From assembly GCF_902493215.1 (NCBI RefSeq), contig NZ_CABUOL010000008.1:94895-158894 (forward strand): DNA of 64,000 nucleotides. The letters run 5' to 3'. Positions within the stretch are counted from its first letter, which is position 1; every line of letters begins with the position of its first letter. Both the position numbers and the translations under genes were made by a program. This document shows, piece after piece, positions 16,604 to 26,127 of this stretch. The notes below the pieces were generated by a model, which was not told the origin of the DNA, searched no databases, and saw nothing but the letters and a program-made list of their open reading frames with translations. The DNA comes from an uncultured Mediterranea sp. Its GTDB lineage: Bacteria > Bacteroidota > Bacteroidia > Bacteroidales > Bacteroidaceae.

Positions 16604-17164
16604 TCATTCCTGCATCAGCCGTTCGTATACACGGGGATGAAGGAAATAGCGCACATCTTTCCCGGCCTCGATGGACTCGCGGATAAAGGTAGAACTGATT
16701 TCGAGTACCGGCGAATCAACCAGACGTACACGGGAAGGCAAGGAGGAAACTTCGACAGGATAACCCGAACGGGGATAAATCAGGATAGGATTCTCGGCCA
16801 ACAGGCGCTCGGACTGATACCAGCGTGAGAAGGAGTGCCAGTTGTCTGACCCGATAATCAAATGAAACGTGTGTTGGGGATAGACTTCCTTCAGGCGGTC
16901 GAACGTATGGATGGTATAGGAAGGCTGGGACAAATGGAATTCGAAATCGGAAGCACGGAACTTGGGATAACCCTCTACGGCCAGTTGCACCAGCTCCAGC
17001 CGCAAGGCATCGGGCAACAGGTCCTGCCCCACCTTGAAAGGATTGCGGGGAGTGACCAAAAACCACAATTCATCCAGCCCGCCAAACTCGCAGAGGTAAT
17101 TGGCCAGGGCCAGATGGCCGACGTGGATGGGGTTGAACGAACCGCTGAAAATACCGATATCCAT
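16604..17164 (-). CDS. nadD: Nicotinate-nucleotide adenylyltransferase
   Basis: A 186-residue NadD that adenylates nicotinate mononucleotide to deamido-NAD in NAD synthesis. The nucleotidyltransferase signature [10 protein letters not shown] (positions 8-17) has the HxGH motif at 14-17. [25 protein letters not shown] near the end has the (S/T)xxxxR motif. It is the last gene of a run with gmk and a small membrane protein, downstream of yicC. Confidence 0.96.
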   Translation of the reverse strand: MDIGIFSGSFNPIHVGHLALANYLCEFGGLDELWFLVTPRNPFKVGQDLLPDALRLELVQLAVEGYPKFRASDFEFHLSQPSYTIHTFDRLKEVYPQHTFHLIIGSDNWHSFSRWYQSERLLAENPILIYPRSGYPVEVSSLPSRVRLVDSPVLEISSTFIRESIEAGKDVRYFLHPRVYERLMQE

Positions 17165-17173
17165 AGGCGCGTA

Positions 17174-17389
17174 TCAGATTTTCTTTCCCTTCAGGCGAAG
17201 GAAAGCAAGGGTACCGTTCGCAATAGAAACGATCCCAACAAGCCCCATGGCTATCGCCGTAGTGTATTCCTCATACTTTATATTGGCAATGAGCAGATAC
17301 ACGGCGCACACCAGCAAAATAACGTTGACAGCCAGCAGCCACTTGTTCATCTTGCGCGAGAAATTCTTTCCGTTGTAATCTTTCGTCAT
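17174..17389 (-). CDS. Small two-span membrane protein
   Basis: A 71-residue protein, MTKDYNGKNFSRKMNKWLLA..., with two hydrophobic segments (about residues 17-38 and 44-63) and a basic C-terminus. The start at 17389 is chosen because its ATGA overlaps the gmk stop codon, indicating coupled translation; a later Met (MNKWLL) is an alternative. It lies between gmk and nadD. I do not know its function. Confidence 0.8.
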   Translation of the reverse strand: MTKDYNGKNFSRKMNKWLLAVNVILLVCAVYLLIANIKYEEYTTAIAMGLVGIVSIANGTLAFLRLKGKKI

Positions 17390-17949
17390 GCCTTCAGGAA
17401 TTGGGTGATTACTTCTAGTGCCTCGGCTTTGGCCGTTTCCAGGTCGTCGTTCACAATAATCTTGTCGAACTTCGGAGCGAAGGACATTTCGTAAGCAGCC
17501 TTGGCCACACGGTCCTCGATGACTTCGGGCGCATCGGTACCACGGCCCACCAGGCGCTTGCGCAACTCTTCGACCGAAGGCGGCTGAATAAAGACTGACA
17601 AGGCACGGTCGCCGTAAAACTTCTTGATGTTGCATCCGCCTACCACATCGACGTCGAACACCACATTCTGTCCGGCAGCCAGCTGCTTTTCGACCTGCGA
17701 CTTCAACGTGCCGTAGAAGCGGTCGTGATAGACCTCTTCGTACTCCAGAAACTCACCCTCAGCAATGCGACGGCGGAATTCTTCGGGCGAAAGGAAGAAA
17801 TACTCCACGCCATCGCGCTCCGTACCGCGCGGCGGACGGCTGGTGGCTGAAATGGAAAAGGCCAGGTTCAGGTTCTGCGTCAGCAGATAGTTGATGATGG
17901 TCGATTTGCCCGAACCTGACGGGGCGGAAAAGATAATCAGTTTACCCAT
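17386..17949 (-). CDS. gmk: Guanylate kinase
   Basis: A 187-residue guanylate kinase converting GMP to GDP. The P-loop APSGSGKST is at 9-17. The GMP-binding segment SATSRPPRGTERDGVEYFF follows at about 36-54, and VVFDVDVVGG is the core strand. The length is normal for the family. A four-base overlap joins it to the small membrane protein gene. Upstream toward yicC is a 241-bp gap holding a large imperfect palindrome. Confidence 0.97.
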   Translation of the reverse strand: MGKLIIFSAPSGSGKSTIINYLLTQNLNLAFSISATSRPPRGTERDGVEYFFLSPEEFRRRIAEGEFLEYEEVYHDRFYGTLKSQVEKQLAAGQNVVFDVDVVGGCNIKKFYGDRALSVFIQPPSVEELRKRLVGRGTDAPEVIEDRVAKAAYEMSFAPKFDKIIVNDDLETAKAEALEVITQFLKA

Positions 17950-18007
17950 AAAATAATGAAGAACTAAAAATTAAGAACTCAAGTTCCGCAAGTGCGAAAC
18001 TTGCAGG

Positions 18008-18160
18008 AGTTAAAGGAGTTAGAAGAAGTTATCGCCCACTGATGTAGGCTTAGAAGTTAAAAGCCGATAGACCTGTTTGTCAATTTTCCCTTTTACAAGA
18101 CTATTGGCTTTGACTTCTAACAGAGCAAAGCGAAGTGATAACTTCTATAACTTCTTAACT
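18008..18160. repeat. Large imperfect palindrome between gmk and yicC
   Basis: Arms 18008-18070 and 18101-18160 are inverted copies around a 30-bp loop. The best-matched parts are 18050-18070 with 18101-18120, and AGAAGTTATC (18024-18033) with GATAACTTCT (18137-18146). It could be a small mobile repeat or a strong RNA hairpin between the two co-oriented genes. Confidence 0.75.
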
Positions 18161-18190
18161 TCCAGGAAAGTGTTATATGCGAAACTTAAA

Positions 18191-19069
18191 TTACATTACG
18201 TTCAAAACTTGCTCCTTGATTTGCTCCAGCTCATCCTTCATCTGCACCACAATCTTCTGCATTTCAGCATGATTGGACTTGCTGCCCAAGGTATTGATTT
18301 CGCGCCCCATCTCCTGTGCGATGAAGCCCAGCTTCTTGCCCTGTCCGCTACCGTTTTCCAAGGTGCTGATGAAATATTTCAGATGATTGCTGAGGCGTTG
18401 CTTCTCTTCGTTGATGTCCAGCTTCTCGATGTAATAGATGAGTTCCTGTTCCAGACGGTTCTTGTCGTAATCCACGCTGATGGTCTTCTCAAGCGCGTCG
18501 ACAATGCGGTCCTTTATTTTTCCTACGCGTTCCTTTTCGTAGGGTTCCACCGTTTCGAGCAGATGGGCGATGTTGGATATTTTCTCACGGAATTTCTTTT
18601 CGAGCGCTGCCCCTTCCTGCTTGCGGAAGTCCACCAGATGGTTCAGGGCTTCTTCGACAGCCGCATGGGCCACCTGCCACTCTTCTTCGCTCAGCTCCTG
18701 AGTCTCGGTCTTGGTCATCACGTCCGGCAAGCGGAGCAAGGTACCGAACCAGTCTTCCGGCTCGGGAATGCCTGTAGCAGAAGAAATTTCCTTGATGCGG
18801 TGGTAATAAGCGGCCACCAGTTCCTGATTGATGGGAGTGGCCAGCTGCTCGGCATCCTTCTTCTCCACCCAAAGGCTGAAATCCACCTTGCCACGCTCCA
18901 GCACGCGGGCTATCTCGTTGCGGATTTCCATTTCTTTTTCTCGATAGGCAGGCGCAATGCGTGCCGACAAGTCCATCGCCTTGCTGTTAAGCGACTTTAT
19001 CTCAACATTTATCTTTTTATCGGGCAATTCCACAATGGCTTTGCCATATCCCGTCATCGATTGTATCAT
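18191..19069 (-). CDS. yicC: YicC family protein (probable endoribonuclease)
   Basis: A 292-residue YicC/YloC protein. It starts MIQSMTGYGKA, the near-invariant family N-terminus, and ends with EQIKEQVLNVM after the conserved REINTLGSKSN segment (DUF1732 domain). E. coli YicC has been described as an endoribonuclease. It has a divergent promoter shared with tsaB, and gmk and nadD lie downstream on the same strand. Confidence 0.95.
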   Translation of the reverse strand: MIQSMTGYGKAIVELPDKKINVEIKSLNSKAMDLSARIAPAYREKEMEIRNEIARVLERGKVDFSLWVEKKDAEQLATPINQELVAAYYHRIKEISSATGIPEPEDWFGTLLRLPDVMTKTETQELSEEEWQVAHAAVEEALNHLVDFRKQEGAALEKKFREKISNIAHLLETVEPYEKERVGKIKDRIVDALEKTISVDYDKNRLEQELIYYIEKLDINEEKQRLSNHLKYFISTLENGSGQGKKLGFIAQEMGREINTLGSKSNHAEMQKIVVQMKDELEQIKEQVLNVM

Positions 19070-19089
19070 AATGCTTCTTAAGTTTTGTG

Positions 19090-19121
19090 CAAAATTACAC
19101 GATTATTTTTAATTACTGAAA
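19090..19121 (-). promoter_or_regulatory. Promoter of yicC
   Basis: On the minus strand TTTC (19121-19118), a 20-bp spacer and TAATTTTG (19097-19090) give a good -33/-7 pair 21 bp before the start codon. Confidence 0.7.
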
Positions 19122-19138
19122 ATAATCACGTAAATTTG
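19107..19138 (+). promoter_or_regulatory. Promoter of tsaB
   Basis: TTTT (19107-19110), a 20-bp spacer and TAAATTTG (19131-19138) face the tsaB start at 19169. It overlaps the divergent yicC promoter, so the two could interfere or be controlled together. Confidence 0.65.
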
Positions 19139-19168
19139 TCAGCTGATTAAAAAAGATGAATTGTAACT

Positions 19169-19867
19169 ATGTCATGTATCCTGCATATTGAAACATCCAC
19201 TTCCGCCTGCTCGGTAGCCGTGAGCGAAGACGGGCAGGTAGTGTTCAAAAAGGAAGACTTGAACGGCCCTTCGCATGCCGTATCACTGGGAGTTTTTGTA
19301 GACGAAGCATTGTCTTTTGCCGACAGCCATGCCATGCCGCTGGACGCGGTGGCCGTGAGCTGCGGACCGGGGTCGTACACAGGCCTGCGCATCGGTGTGT
19401 CCATGGCCAAGGGCGTGTGCTACGGGCGCAACCTGAAACTCATCGGTCTGCCCACGCTGAAGGTACAGTGTGTACCGGTGCTGCTCTATCACGACGAGCT
19501 GCCCGACGATGCCCTGCTGTGCCCCATGATAGACGCCCGCCGCATGGAAGTCTATGCCGCCGTCTACGACCGTGCACTGAGGCCCGTGCGCGACATCGCC
19601 GCCGATATCGTGGACGAAAACTCGTACCGCGAATTCCTCGACCGGCACCCCGTTTACTTCTTCGGTGACGGCGCCGCCAAGTGCAAGGAAAAGATTACGC
19701 ATCCCAATGCCCATTTCATCGACGGCATCCGCCCCCTGGCCAGCATGATGTTCCCCCTGGCCGAGAAAGCCATCGCCGAAGAGAAATTCGAAGACGTTGC
19801 CTACTTCGAGCCCTTCTACCTGAAGGAATTCGTGGCAGGCAAGCCCAAAAATCTGCTGAACGGATAA
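19169..19867 (+). CDS. tsaB: tRNA threonylcarbamoyladenosine biosynthesis protein TsaB
   Basis: A 232-residue ASKHA-fold protein. The opening ILHIETSTSACSVAVSEDG and the segment SCGPGSYTGLRIGVSMAKG (about 70-88) are the family hallmarks. TsaB partners TsaD and TsaE in making t6A37 on ANN-decoding tRNAs. It heads a run of same-strand genes (DUF4290, murA, rimM, M23, dxr, rseP) with short gaps. Confidence 0.95.
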   Translation: MSCILHIETSTSACSVAVSEDGQVVFKKEDLNGPSHAVSLGVFVDEALSFADSHAMPLDAVAVSCGPGSYTGLRIGVSMAKGVCYGRNLKLIGLPTLKVQCVPVLLYHDELPDDALLCPMIDARRMEVYAAVYDRALRPVRDIAADIVDENSYREFLDRHPVYFFGDGAAKCKEKITHPNAHFIDGIRPLASMMFPLAEKAIAEEKFEDVAYFEPFYLKEFVAGKPKNLLNG

Positions 19868-19892
19868 TTTAACTGAAAATTTAACTGAATAT

Positions 19893-20516
19893 ATGCAATA
19901 TAACACCCAACAGAAACGGATGCCCCTGCCCGAATATGGCCGCAGCATCCAGAACATGGTAGACCATGCACTGACCATCGAAGACCGTGCCGAACGCCAG
20001 CGTTGTGCCAACACCATCATCAACATCATGGGAGGCATGTTTCCGCACCTGCGCGATGTGCCCGACTTCAAGCACAAGCTGTGGGACCACCTGGCCATCA
20101 TGTCCGACTTCAAGCTGGACATCGACTACCCGTTCGAAATCATTCCCCAGAACAACCTCGCTTCCAAACCCGAACCCGTGCCCTATCCCTGCACCAAAAT
20201 CCGTTACCGCCACTATGGCCGCACGCTGGAAGTGCTGATCCAGAAGGCTTGCGAATTTCCCGAAGGCGACGAGAAGCAGAATCTGGTAGCCCTTATCTGC
20301 AACCACATGAAAAAGGACTACATGACATGGAACAAGGACACGGTGGACGACCGTAAGATAGCGGACGACCTGTATGAGCTGTCGAGCGGCAAACTGCAGA
20401 TGACAGACGAAATCCTGAAGCTGATGGCCGAACGCATCGACCTCTATTTCAAGCCCGTCAAAGCCAACATGCAGAACAACAATAACAACCGCAACAACAA
20501 GAAAAAGAAATATTGA
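19893..20516 (+). CDS. DUF4290 family protein
   Basis: A 207-residue cytoplasmic protein with the Bacteroidetes-specific DUF4290 pattern: MQYNTQQKRMPLPEYGR, then a mainly helical body, and a C-terminal Asn-rich tail ending KKKKY. It regularly sits directly before murA in Bacteroidales, as here, which suggests a link with cell-envelope growth, but its function is unknown. Confidence 0.92.
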   Translation: MQYNTQQKRMPLPEYGRSIQNMVDHALTIEDRAERQRCANTIINIMGGMFPHLRDVPDFKHKLWDHLAIMSDFKLDIDYPFEIIPQNNLASKPEPVPYPCTKIRYRHYGRTLEVLIQKACEFPEGDEKQNLVALICNHMKKDYMTWNKDTVDDRKIADDLYELSSGKLQMTDEILKLMAERIDLYFKPVKANMQNNNNNRNNKKKKY

Positions 20517-20572
20517 TTCTGCCCGCATACGGGCGAAGGAATCGACCAACACACCCCTAAAATCTGACCATC

Positions 20573-21877
20573 ATGGCATCATTCATCATCGAAGGCGGAC
20601 ATCGGCTGGCAGGAGACATCCATCCGCAAGGAGCCAAGAACGAAGTGCTGCAAATCATCTGCGCCACGCTGCTCACCGAAGAAAAAGTGACCGTACACAA
20701 CGTGCCCAACATTCTGGACGTGAACAACCTGATACAGCTGATGCGCGACATGGGAGTAGACGTTTCAAAAACAGGAATCGACACCTACACCTTTCAGGCG
20801 GCACGCATCGATACGGCCTACCTGGAAAGCGAGGAGTTCCTGAAGAAATGTTCCAGCCTGCGCGGTTCGGTGATGCTGGTGGGTCCCATGGTGGCCCGGT
20901 TCGGCAAAGCCATCATATCCAAGCCGGGAGGCGACAAGATAGGACGCCGGAGGCTGGACACGCACTTCATCGGCATACAGAACCTGGGAGCCGACTTCCG
21001 CTACAACGAAGCGGCCGGCACGTTCGAGATAACGGCCGACCGGCTGAAAGGTACCTACATGCTGCTAGACGAAGCTTCCGTGACGGGTACGGCCAACATC
21101 GTCATGGCCGCCGTACTGGCCGAGGGCAAGACAACCATCTACAATGCCGCCTGCGAACCCTATGTGCAGCAGCTCTGCCGCATGCTGAACCGCATGGGCG
21201 CCAAGATAACCGGCATCGCCTCGAACCTGCTCACCATCGAAGGGGTGAAGGAACTGCACGGCACGGAGCACACCATCCTGCCCGACATGATTGAAGTGGG
21301 CAGCTTCATCGGCATGGCTGCCATGACGGCCAGCGAGCTGACCATCAAGAACGTGTCCTACGAGAACCTGGGCATCATTCCCCAGTGTTTCCGCCGCCTG
21401 GGCATCCGCCTGGAGCAGCAGGGCGATGACATCTACGTGCCCGCACAGGAGACGTACGAGATAGAGTCGTTCATCGACGGTTCCATCATGACCATTGCCG
21501 ATGCGCCCTGGCCGGGACTGACCCCCGACCTGCTGAGTGTGATGCTCGTCGTGGCCACACAGGCCAAGGGCAGTGTGCTCATCCATCAGAAGATGTTCGA
21601 GAGCCGCCTGTTCTTCGTGGACAAACTGATAGACATGGGAGCACAGATCATCCTCTGCGACCCCCACCGTGCCGTGGTCATCGGGCACAACCGCGCCTTC
21701 CGCCTGCACGGCGGCAACATGACCTCACCCGACATCCGCGCCGGCATCGCACTGCTCATCGCGGCCATGAGCGCCGACGGCATCAGCCGCATCCACAACA
21801 TCGAGCAGATAGACCGCGGCTATCAGGACATCGAAGGACGACTGAACGCCATCGGAGCACGGATAACAAGAATATGA
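20573..21877 (+). CDS. murA: UDP-N-acetylglucosamine 1-carboxyvinyltransferase, with Asp in place of the catalytic Cys
   Basis: A 434-residue MurA that transfers enolpyruvate to UDP-GlcNAc, the first committed step of peptidoglycan synthesis. The PEP-binding Lys-Asn lies in [18 protein letters not shown]. The active-site loop reads [16 protein letters not shown], so residue 121 is Asp where E. coli MurA has Cys115. Asp at this site is known in M. tuberculosis and Chlamydia MurA and makes the enzyme insensitive to fosfomycin. Otherwise the family features are intact. It is followed four bases later by rimM. Confidence 0.96.
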   Translation: MASFIIEGGHRLAGDIHPQGAKNEVLQIICATLLTEEKVTVHNVPNILDVNNLIQLMRDMGVDVSKTGIDTYTFQAARIDTAYLESEEFLKKCSSLRGSVMLVGPMVARFGKAIISKPGGDKIGRRRLDTHFIGIQNLGADFRYNEAAGTFEITADRLKGTYMLLDEASVTGTANIVMAAVLAEGKTTIYNAACEPYVQQLCRMLNRMGAKITGIASNLLTIEGVKELHGTEHTILPDMIEVGSFIGMAAMTASELTIKNVSYENLGIIPQCFRRLGIRLEQQGDDIYVPAQETYEIESFIDGSIMTIADAPWPGLTPDLLSVMLVVATQAKGSVLIHQKMFESRLFFVDKLIDMGAQIILCDPHRAVVIGHNRAFRLHGGNMTSPDIRAGIALLIAAMSADGISRIHNIEQIDRGYQDIEGRLNAIGARITRI

Positions 21878-21881
21878 CAAT

Positions 21882-22418
21882 ATGATCAAACGAGAAGAAG
21901 TATATAAGATAGGTATATTCAACAAGCCGCACGGCATACACGGCGAACTGCAGTTCACCTTCACCGACGACATCTTCGACCGTGTGGAGGCCGAGTACGT
22001 TGTCTGCCTGCTGGACGGTATCTTCGTGCCTTTCTTCATCGAGGAATACCGCTTCCGTTCGGATACCACCGCCCTGATGAAGCTGGAAGGAGTGGATACC
22101 GCCGAACGGGCCCGCATGTTTACAAACGTGGAGGTGTGGTTTCCCGTGAAGCATGCCGACACGGCCGATCCCGAAGAGCTGACGTGGGACTACTTCGTGG
22201 GGTTCCGCATGGAGGAAATCCACCACGGACACCTGGGCGAAGTGACGGACGTGGACACCTCGACCCTCAACACCCTGTTTGTGGTGGACCACAACGGCGA
22301 AGAACTGCTGGTACCCGCGCAGGAAGCATTCATCACCGACATCGACCGCAAGCACAAGGTCATCACCGTCAGCCTGCCCGCCGGGCTGGTGGACCTGGAC
22401 GAAGCCGAAGAGGAATAA
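21882..22418 (+). CDS. rimM: Ribosome maturation factor RimM
   Basis: A 178-residue protein. The N-terminal RimM domain has [20 protein letters not shown] (8-27), with the conserved G-x-x-G-(I/V)-x-G-E. The C-terminal PRC-barrel domain has [10 protein letters not shown] and ends with [10 protein letters not shown]. It binds S19 and helps finish the 30S head. It lies between murA and an M23 protein. Confidence 0.95.
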   Translation: MIKREEVYKIGIFNKPHGIHGELQFTFTDDIFDRVEAEYVVCLLDGIFVPFFIEEYRFRSDTTALMKLEGVDTAERARMFTNVEVWFPVKHADTADPEELTWDYFVGFRMEEIHHGHLGEVTDVDTSTLNTLFVVDHNGEELLVPAQEAFITDIDRKHKVITVSLPAGLVDLDEAEEE

Positions 22419-22428
22419 CCCTATTTTC

Positions 22429-23310
22429 ATGAATTCAAGCAAGCCCATGCCGACAAAGAAGAAAAGAAGAAACAAAGCCTTTTGGAACAACATAAAGTTC
22501 AAGTACAAGCTGACCATCGTCAACGAGAATACGCTGGAGGAAGTGGTGGGCCTGCACGTGTCCAAGCTGAACGGCATATCCGTCCTCCTGTCCGTGCTGA
22601 CCGTCCTGTTCGTGATAGCCTCGCTCATCGTGGCCTTCACCCCGCTGCGCAACTACCTGCCGGGATACATGAACAGCGAAATCCGCGCACAAGTGGTGAA
22701 GAACGCCTTGAAGGTGGACTCCCTGCAGCAGCTGGTTGAACGGCAGAACCTGTACATCATGAACATACAGGACATCTTCCGCGGCGACGTGAAGGCCGAC
22801 ACGGTGCAGTCCATCGACTCACTGACCACCCTGCGGCAAGACTCGCTCATGGAGCGCACCCAGCGCGAAGAAGAATTCCGCAAGCAATACGAGGAAAAGG
22901 AGAAGTACAACCTGACCACCGTCACGGCCGGTCCGGCCCAGGGGCTGAACTTCTACTGCCCCACGCGGGGCATCGTATCGGCCTCGTTCAACGCCGAACA
23001 GCGGCACTACGGCACCGACATTGCCGCCACGCCGGGCGAAAGCGTGCTGGCCACGCTGGACGGCACCGTCATCCTGAGCACCTACACCGCCGAAACCGGT
23101 TACGTGATACAGGTGCAGCACAGCCAGGACTTCGTGTCCATCTACAAGCACTGCGGCTCCCTGCTCAAGAAGGAAGGCGACACGGTGAAGGCCGGCGAAG
23201 CCATCGCCCTGGTAGGCAACACGGGACAACTGACCACCGGACCGCACCTGCACTTCGAGCTGTGGTACCGCGGAAGGGCCATCAATCCCGAAATTCACAT
23301 TGTATTCTAA
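22429..23310 (+). CDS. M23-family (LytM) peptidase, membrane anchored
   Basis: A 293-residue protein. The start at 22429 lies 10 bp after rimM; the frame continues upstream but only inside rimM. A basic N-terminus (KKKRRNK) precedes one membrane span at about 45-68, then a coiled-coil stretch, then an M23 domain. The zinc-site motifs HYGTDIA (HxxxD) and HLHFE are both present, so it should be an active peptidoglycan endopeptidase or an amidase activator in the periplasm. Confidence 0.92.
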   Translation: MNSSKPMPTKKKRRNKAFWNNIKFKYKLTIVNENTLEEVVGLHVSKLNGISVLLSVLTVLFVIASLIVAFTPLRNYLPGYMNSEIRAQVVKNALKVDSLQQLVERQNLYIMNIQDIFRGDVKADTVQSIDSLTTLRQDSLMERTQREEEFRKQYEEKEKYNLTTVTAGPAQGLNFYCPTRGIVSASFNAEQRHYGTDIAATPGESVLATLDGTVILSTYTAETGYVIQVQHSQDFVSIYKHCGSLLKKEGDTVKAGEAIALVGNTGQLTTGPHLHFELWYRGRAINPEIHIVF

Positions 23311-23326
23311 CAACAGACATATATCC

Positions 23327-24487
23327 ATGAAGAAACAGATAGCCATACTCGGTTCCACCGGTTCCATCGGAACGCAGGCCCTGCAGGTCATCGAAGAACA
23401 TCCCGACCTGTACGAAGCCTACGTGCTGACGGCCAACAACCGCGTGGACGAACTCATAGCCCAGGCACGCCGCTTCAAGCCCGAGGCCGTCGTGATAGCC
23501 AACGAAGCGAAGTACGCACAACTGAAGGAAGCCCTGGCCGACCTCCCCATCAAAGTCTATGCCGGTGAGGAAGCCATCTGCCAGATTGTGCAGGAAGAAC
23601 CCGTCGACATGGTGCTGACGGCCATGGTGGGCTACGCCGGACTGCGCCCCACCATCCATGCCATCCGCGCCCGCAAGACCATCGCGCTGGCCAACAAGGA
23701 GACACTCGTCGTGGCAGGCGACCTCATCAACGACCTGGCCCGCGTGAACGGTACCCCCATCCTGCCTGTCGACTCCGAACACTCGGCCGTGTTCCAGTGT
23801 CTGGCCGGCGAGGCGGGCAACCCGATAGAGAAAGTCATCCTCACCGCCTCGGGCGGACCCTTCCGCACCTTCACGGCGGAACAGCTGAAGACGGTGACCA
23901 AGGAACAGGCCCTGCGCCACCCCAACTGGGACATGGGCGCCAAGATTACCATCGACTCCGCCTCGATGATGAACAAGGGATTCGAGGTGATAGAGGCGAA
24001 ATGGCTCTTCGGCGTACGGCCGGAGCAGATTGAAGTGGTGGTGCATCCGCAGTCGGTCATCCACTCGATGGTGCAGTTCGAGGACGGCGCCATCAAGGCA
24101 CAGCTCGGCATGCCGGACATGCGCCTGCCCATCCAGTACGCCTTCTCCTACCCCGACCGCCCGCACGCCTCGTTCCCGCGGCTGGACTTCGCGCAGTGCA
24201 CGCAGCTCACCTTCGAGCAGCCCGACACCGAACGCTTCCGCAACCTGGCCCTGGCCTACGAGGCCCTGCACCGCGGCGGCAACATGCCCTGCATCGTCAA
24301 CGCCGCCAACGAAATCTGCGTGGCCGCCTTCCTGCACGACCGCATCTCCTTCCTCGGCATGAGCTGGGTGATAGAGCAGACCATGGAGCGCGTGGCCTTC
24401 GTCCGGAAGCCGACGTACGAGGACTACGTGGCAACGGATGCCGAAGCGCGCCGCGTGGCGGAAGAAATCCTGACAAGCACGCCGTAA
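23327..24487 (+). CDS. dxr: 1-deoxy-D-xylulose 5-phosphate reductoisomerase
   Basis: A 386-residue Dxr of the MEP isoprenoid pathway. NADPH-binding GSTGSIG is at 9-15. ANKETLVVAG and DSEHSAVFQ are the family's substrate and metal motifs, and SASGGPFR is replaced here by TASGGPFR. The start at 23327 (MKKQIAIL) is chosen over an upstream in-frame codon because it fits the family N-terminus. The target of fosmidomycin is thus present. Confidence 0.97.
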   Translation: MKKQIAILGSTGSIGTQALQVIEEHPDLYEAYVLTANNRVDELIAQARRFKPEAVVIANEAKYAQLKEALADLPIKVYAGEEAICQIVQEEPVDMVLTAMVGYAGLRPTIHAIRARKTIALANKETLVVAGDLINDLARVNGTPILPVDSEHSAVFQCLAGEAGNPIEKVILTASGGPFRTFTAEQLKTVTKEQALRHPNWDMGAKITIDSASMMNKGFEVIEAKWLFGVRPEQIEVVVHPQSVIHSMVQFEDGAIKAQLGMPDMRLPIQYAFSYPDRPHASFPRLDFAQCTQLTFEQPDTERFRNLALAYEALHRGGNMPCIVNAANEICVAAFLHDRISFLGMSWVIEQTMERVAFVRKPTYEDYVATDAEARRVAEEILTSTP

Positions 24488-24508
24488 GTCCGTCCCCGTC
24501 CGCCCGCC

Positions 24509-24611
24509 TGTCCCCGACGGACGCCCCGTGGGGGACAAACGGGAACCTCGTGGGGGACAAACGAGGACCTCGTCGGGGACAAACGGGAGCCTCGTCGGGG
24601 ATACACGGGAA
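24509..24611. repeat. Four tandem 22-bp units with an inverted partner
   Basis: Units at 24524-24545, 24546-24567, 24568-24589 and 24590-24611 share the core CGTNGGGGACAAACG. Just before them, TGTCCCCGACG (about 24509-24519) is inverted relative to the units and could pair with GGGGGACA. They lie in the 202-bp gap between dxr and rseP. Confidence 0.9.
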
Positions 24612-24689
24612 CGGCATTGATTATCAATGAATTAAAAAAGTGACTAAAAACAGATAACTAAAAAACAAAAAAGTAATAATTAAAGACAA

Positions 24690-26024
24690 ATGGAAACATT
24701 CTTGATTCGTGCCCTGCAACTCATCATGAGCCTTTCGCTGCTCGTCATCATACACGAGGGAGGGCACTTCCTCTTCGCCCGCCTCTTCAAGACGCGGGTC
24801 GAAAAGTTCTGCCTCTTCTTCGACCCCTGGTTCACGCTGTTCAAGTTCAAGCCCAAGAACAGCGAGACAGAATACGGCATCGGCTGGCTGCCGCTTGGCG
24901 GCTACGTCAAGATAGCCGGCATGATAGACGAGTCGATGGACACCGAACAGATGAAACAGCCCATGCAGCCGTGGGAGTTCCGCGCCAAGCCCGCATGGCA
25001 GCGCCTGCTCATCATGGTAGGCGGCGTGCTGTTCAACTTCCTGCTCGCCCTGTTCATCTACTCCATGATACTCTTCGCCTGGGGCGACTCCTACATCCCC
25101 GTGCAGAAGGCACCGCTCGGCATGGACTTCAACGAAAGCATGCACCAGGCCGGCTTCCGCGACGGCGACGTGCTCCTCTCGGCTGACGGCGTGCCCTTCG
25201 AACGCATGGGCAGCGACCTGCTGACGGCCATCGTCGACGCCCGCCAGGTCAGCGTACTGCGCGACGGGCAGGAAGCCTCGGTCTACATCCCCGAAGGGCT
25301 GATGGACCGCCTGCTGGCCGACAGCGCCCGCTTTGCCGACTTCCGCTACCCGTTCGTCATCGACAGCATCGTAGCCGGACGCCCTGCCGCGCTGGCCGGA
25401 CTCCAGCCGGGCGACAGCATCACGCAGCTGGACGGACGCAACATCGCCTACTTCGACTTCAAGGAAGAGATGCTCCGGCGCAAGGCCGACGGACAGGCTT
25501 CGCACGACATCCGCCTGACCTACGTGCGCGGCGGCGTAGCCGACACCCTGACGCTGACCACCGACTCGCTCTACGAGATAGGCATCACGGCCGACATGCG
25601 CACCGCCCGCCTGCTGCCCATCGTGAAGAAGGAATACACCTTCTTCTCGTCCTTCCCCGCCGGCGTCACGCTGGGCGTGAACACGCTGAAGGGCTACGTG
25701 GGCCAGATGAAGTACCTCTTCTCCAAGGAGGGCGCCAAGCAGCTGGGCGGCTTCGGCACCATCGGCAGCATCTTCCCCGCCACGTGGGACTGGCACCAGT
25801 TCTGGTACATGACGGCCTTCCTCTCCATCATCCTGGCCTTCATGAACATCCTGCCCATCCCCGCCCTGGACGGCGGCCATGTGCTGTTCCTCATCTACGA
25901 GATTGTGGCACGCCGCAAGCCCAGCGACAAGTTCATGGAGCGCGCGCAGATGGTGGGCATGTTCCTGCTCTTCGCCCTGCTCATCTGGGCCAACCTGAAC
26001 GATGTGCTGAGGTTCATCTTCTGA
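24690..26024 (+). CDS. rseP: Site-2 metalloprotease RseP (M50)
   Basis: A 444-residue intramembrane zinc protease. HEGGH (22-26) in the first membrane span is the HExxH site. NILPIPALDGGHVLF near the C-terminus is the third-ligand NxxPxPxLDGG motif. Two PDZ domains lie between (about 120-200 and 210-300). It would cut membrane-spanning anti-sigma factors in envelope stress signalling. It ends the GC-rich housekeeping run and is followed by a strong terminator. Confidence 0.95.
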   Translation: METFLIRALQLIMSLSLLVIIHEGGHFLFARLFKTRVEKFCLFFDPWFTLFKFKPKNSETEYGIGWLPLGGYVKIAGMIDESMDTEQMKQPMQPWEFRAKPAWQRLLIMVGGVLFNFLLALFIYSMILFAWGDSYIPVQKAPLGMDFNESMHQAGFRDGDVLLSADGVPFERMGSDLLTAIVDARQVSVLRDGQEASVYIPEGLMDRLLADSARFADFRYPFVIDSIVAGRPAALAGLQPGDSITQLDGRNIAYFDFKEEMLRRKADGQASHDIRLTYVRGGVADTLTLTTDSLYEIGITADMRTARLLPIVKKEYTFFSSFPAGVTLGVNTLKGYVGQMKYLFSKEGAKQLGGFGTIGSIFPATWDWHQFWYMTAFLSIILAFMNILPIPALDGGHVLFLIYEIVARRKPSDKFMERAQMVGMFLLFALLIWANLNDVLRFIF

Positions 26025-26061
26025 CACTCCGGCACACGCCCGCCCCTATTCCCAAAAGCAA

Positions 26062-26104
26062 CCGCCCGCACGGATTCTCCAATCCATGCGGGCGGCATTG
26101 TTTT
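26062..26104. terminator. Bidirectional rho-independent terminator
   Basis: 15-nt arms at 26062-26076 and 26081-26095 pair with one mismatch around a CTCC loop, followed by a T-run at 26098-26104. It lies between rseP and the convergent methyltransferase gene. Confidence 0.9.
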
Positions 26105-26127
26105 CAGATCATCTGAAAGAACTCTCT

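Noticed and set aside
24524..24611. CRISPR-like repeats
   Set aside because: The units are directly tandem with no spacers, and there are no cas genes in the window.
24624..26027. A 467-codon ORF antisense to rseP
   Set aside because: Long antisense frames are expected in GC-rich genes; the plus-strand RseP has all family motifs.
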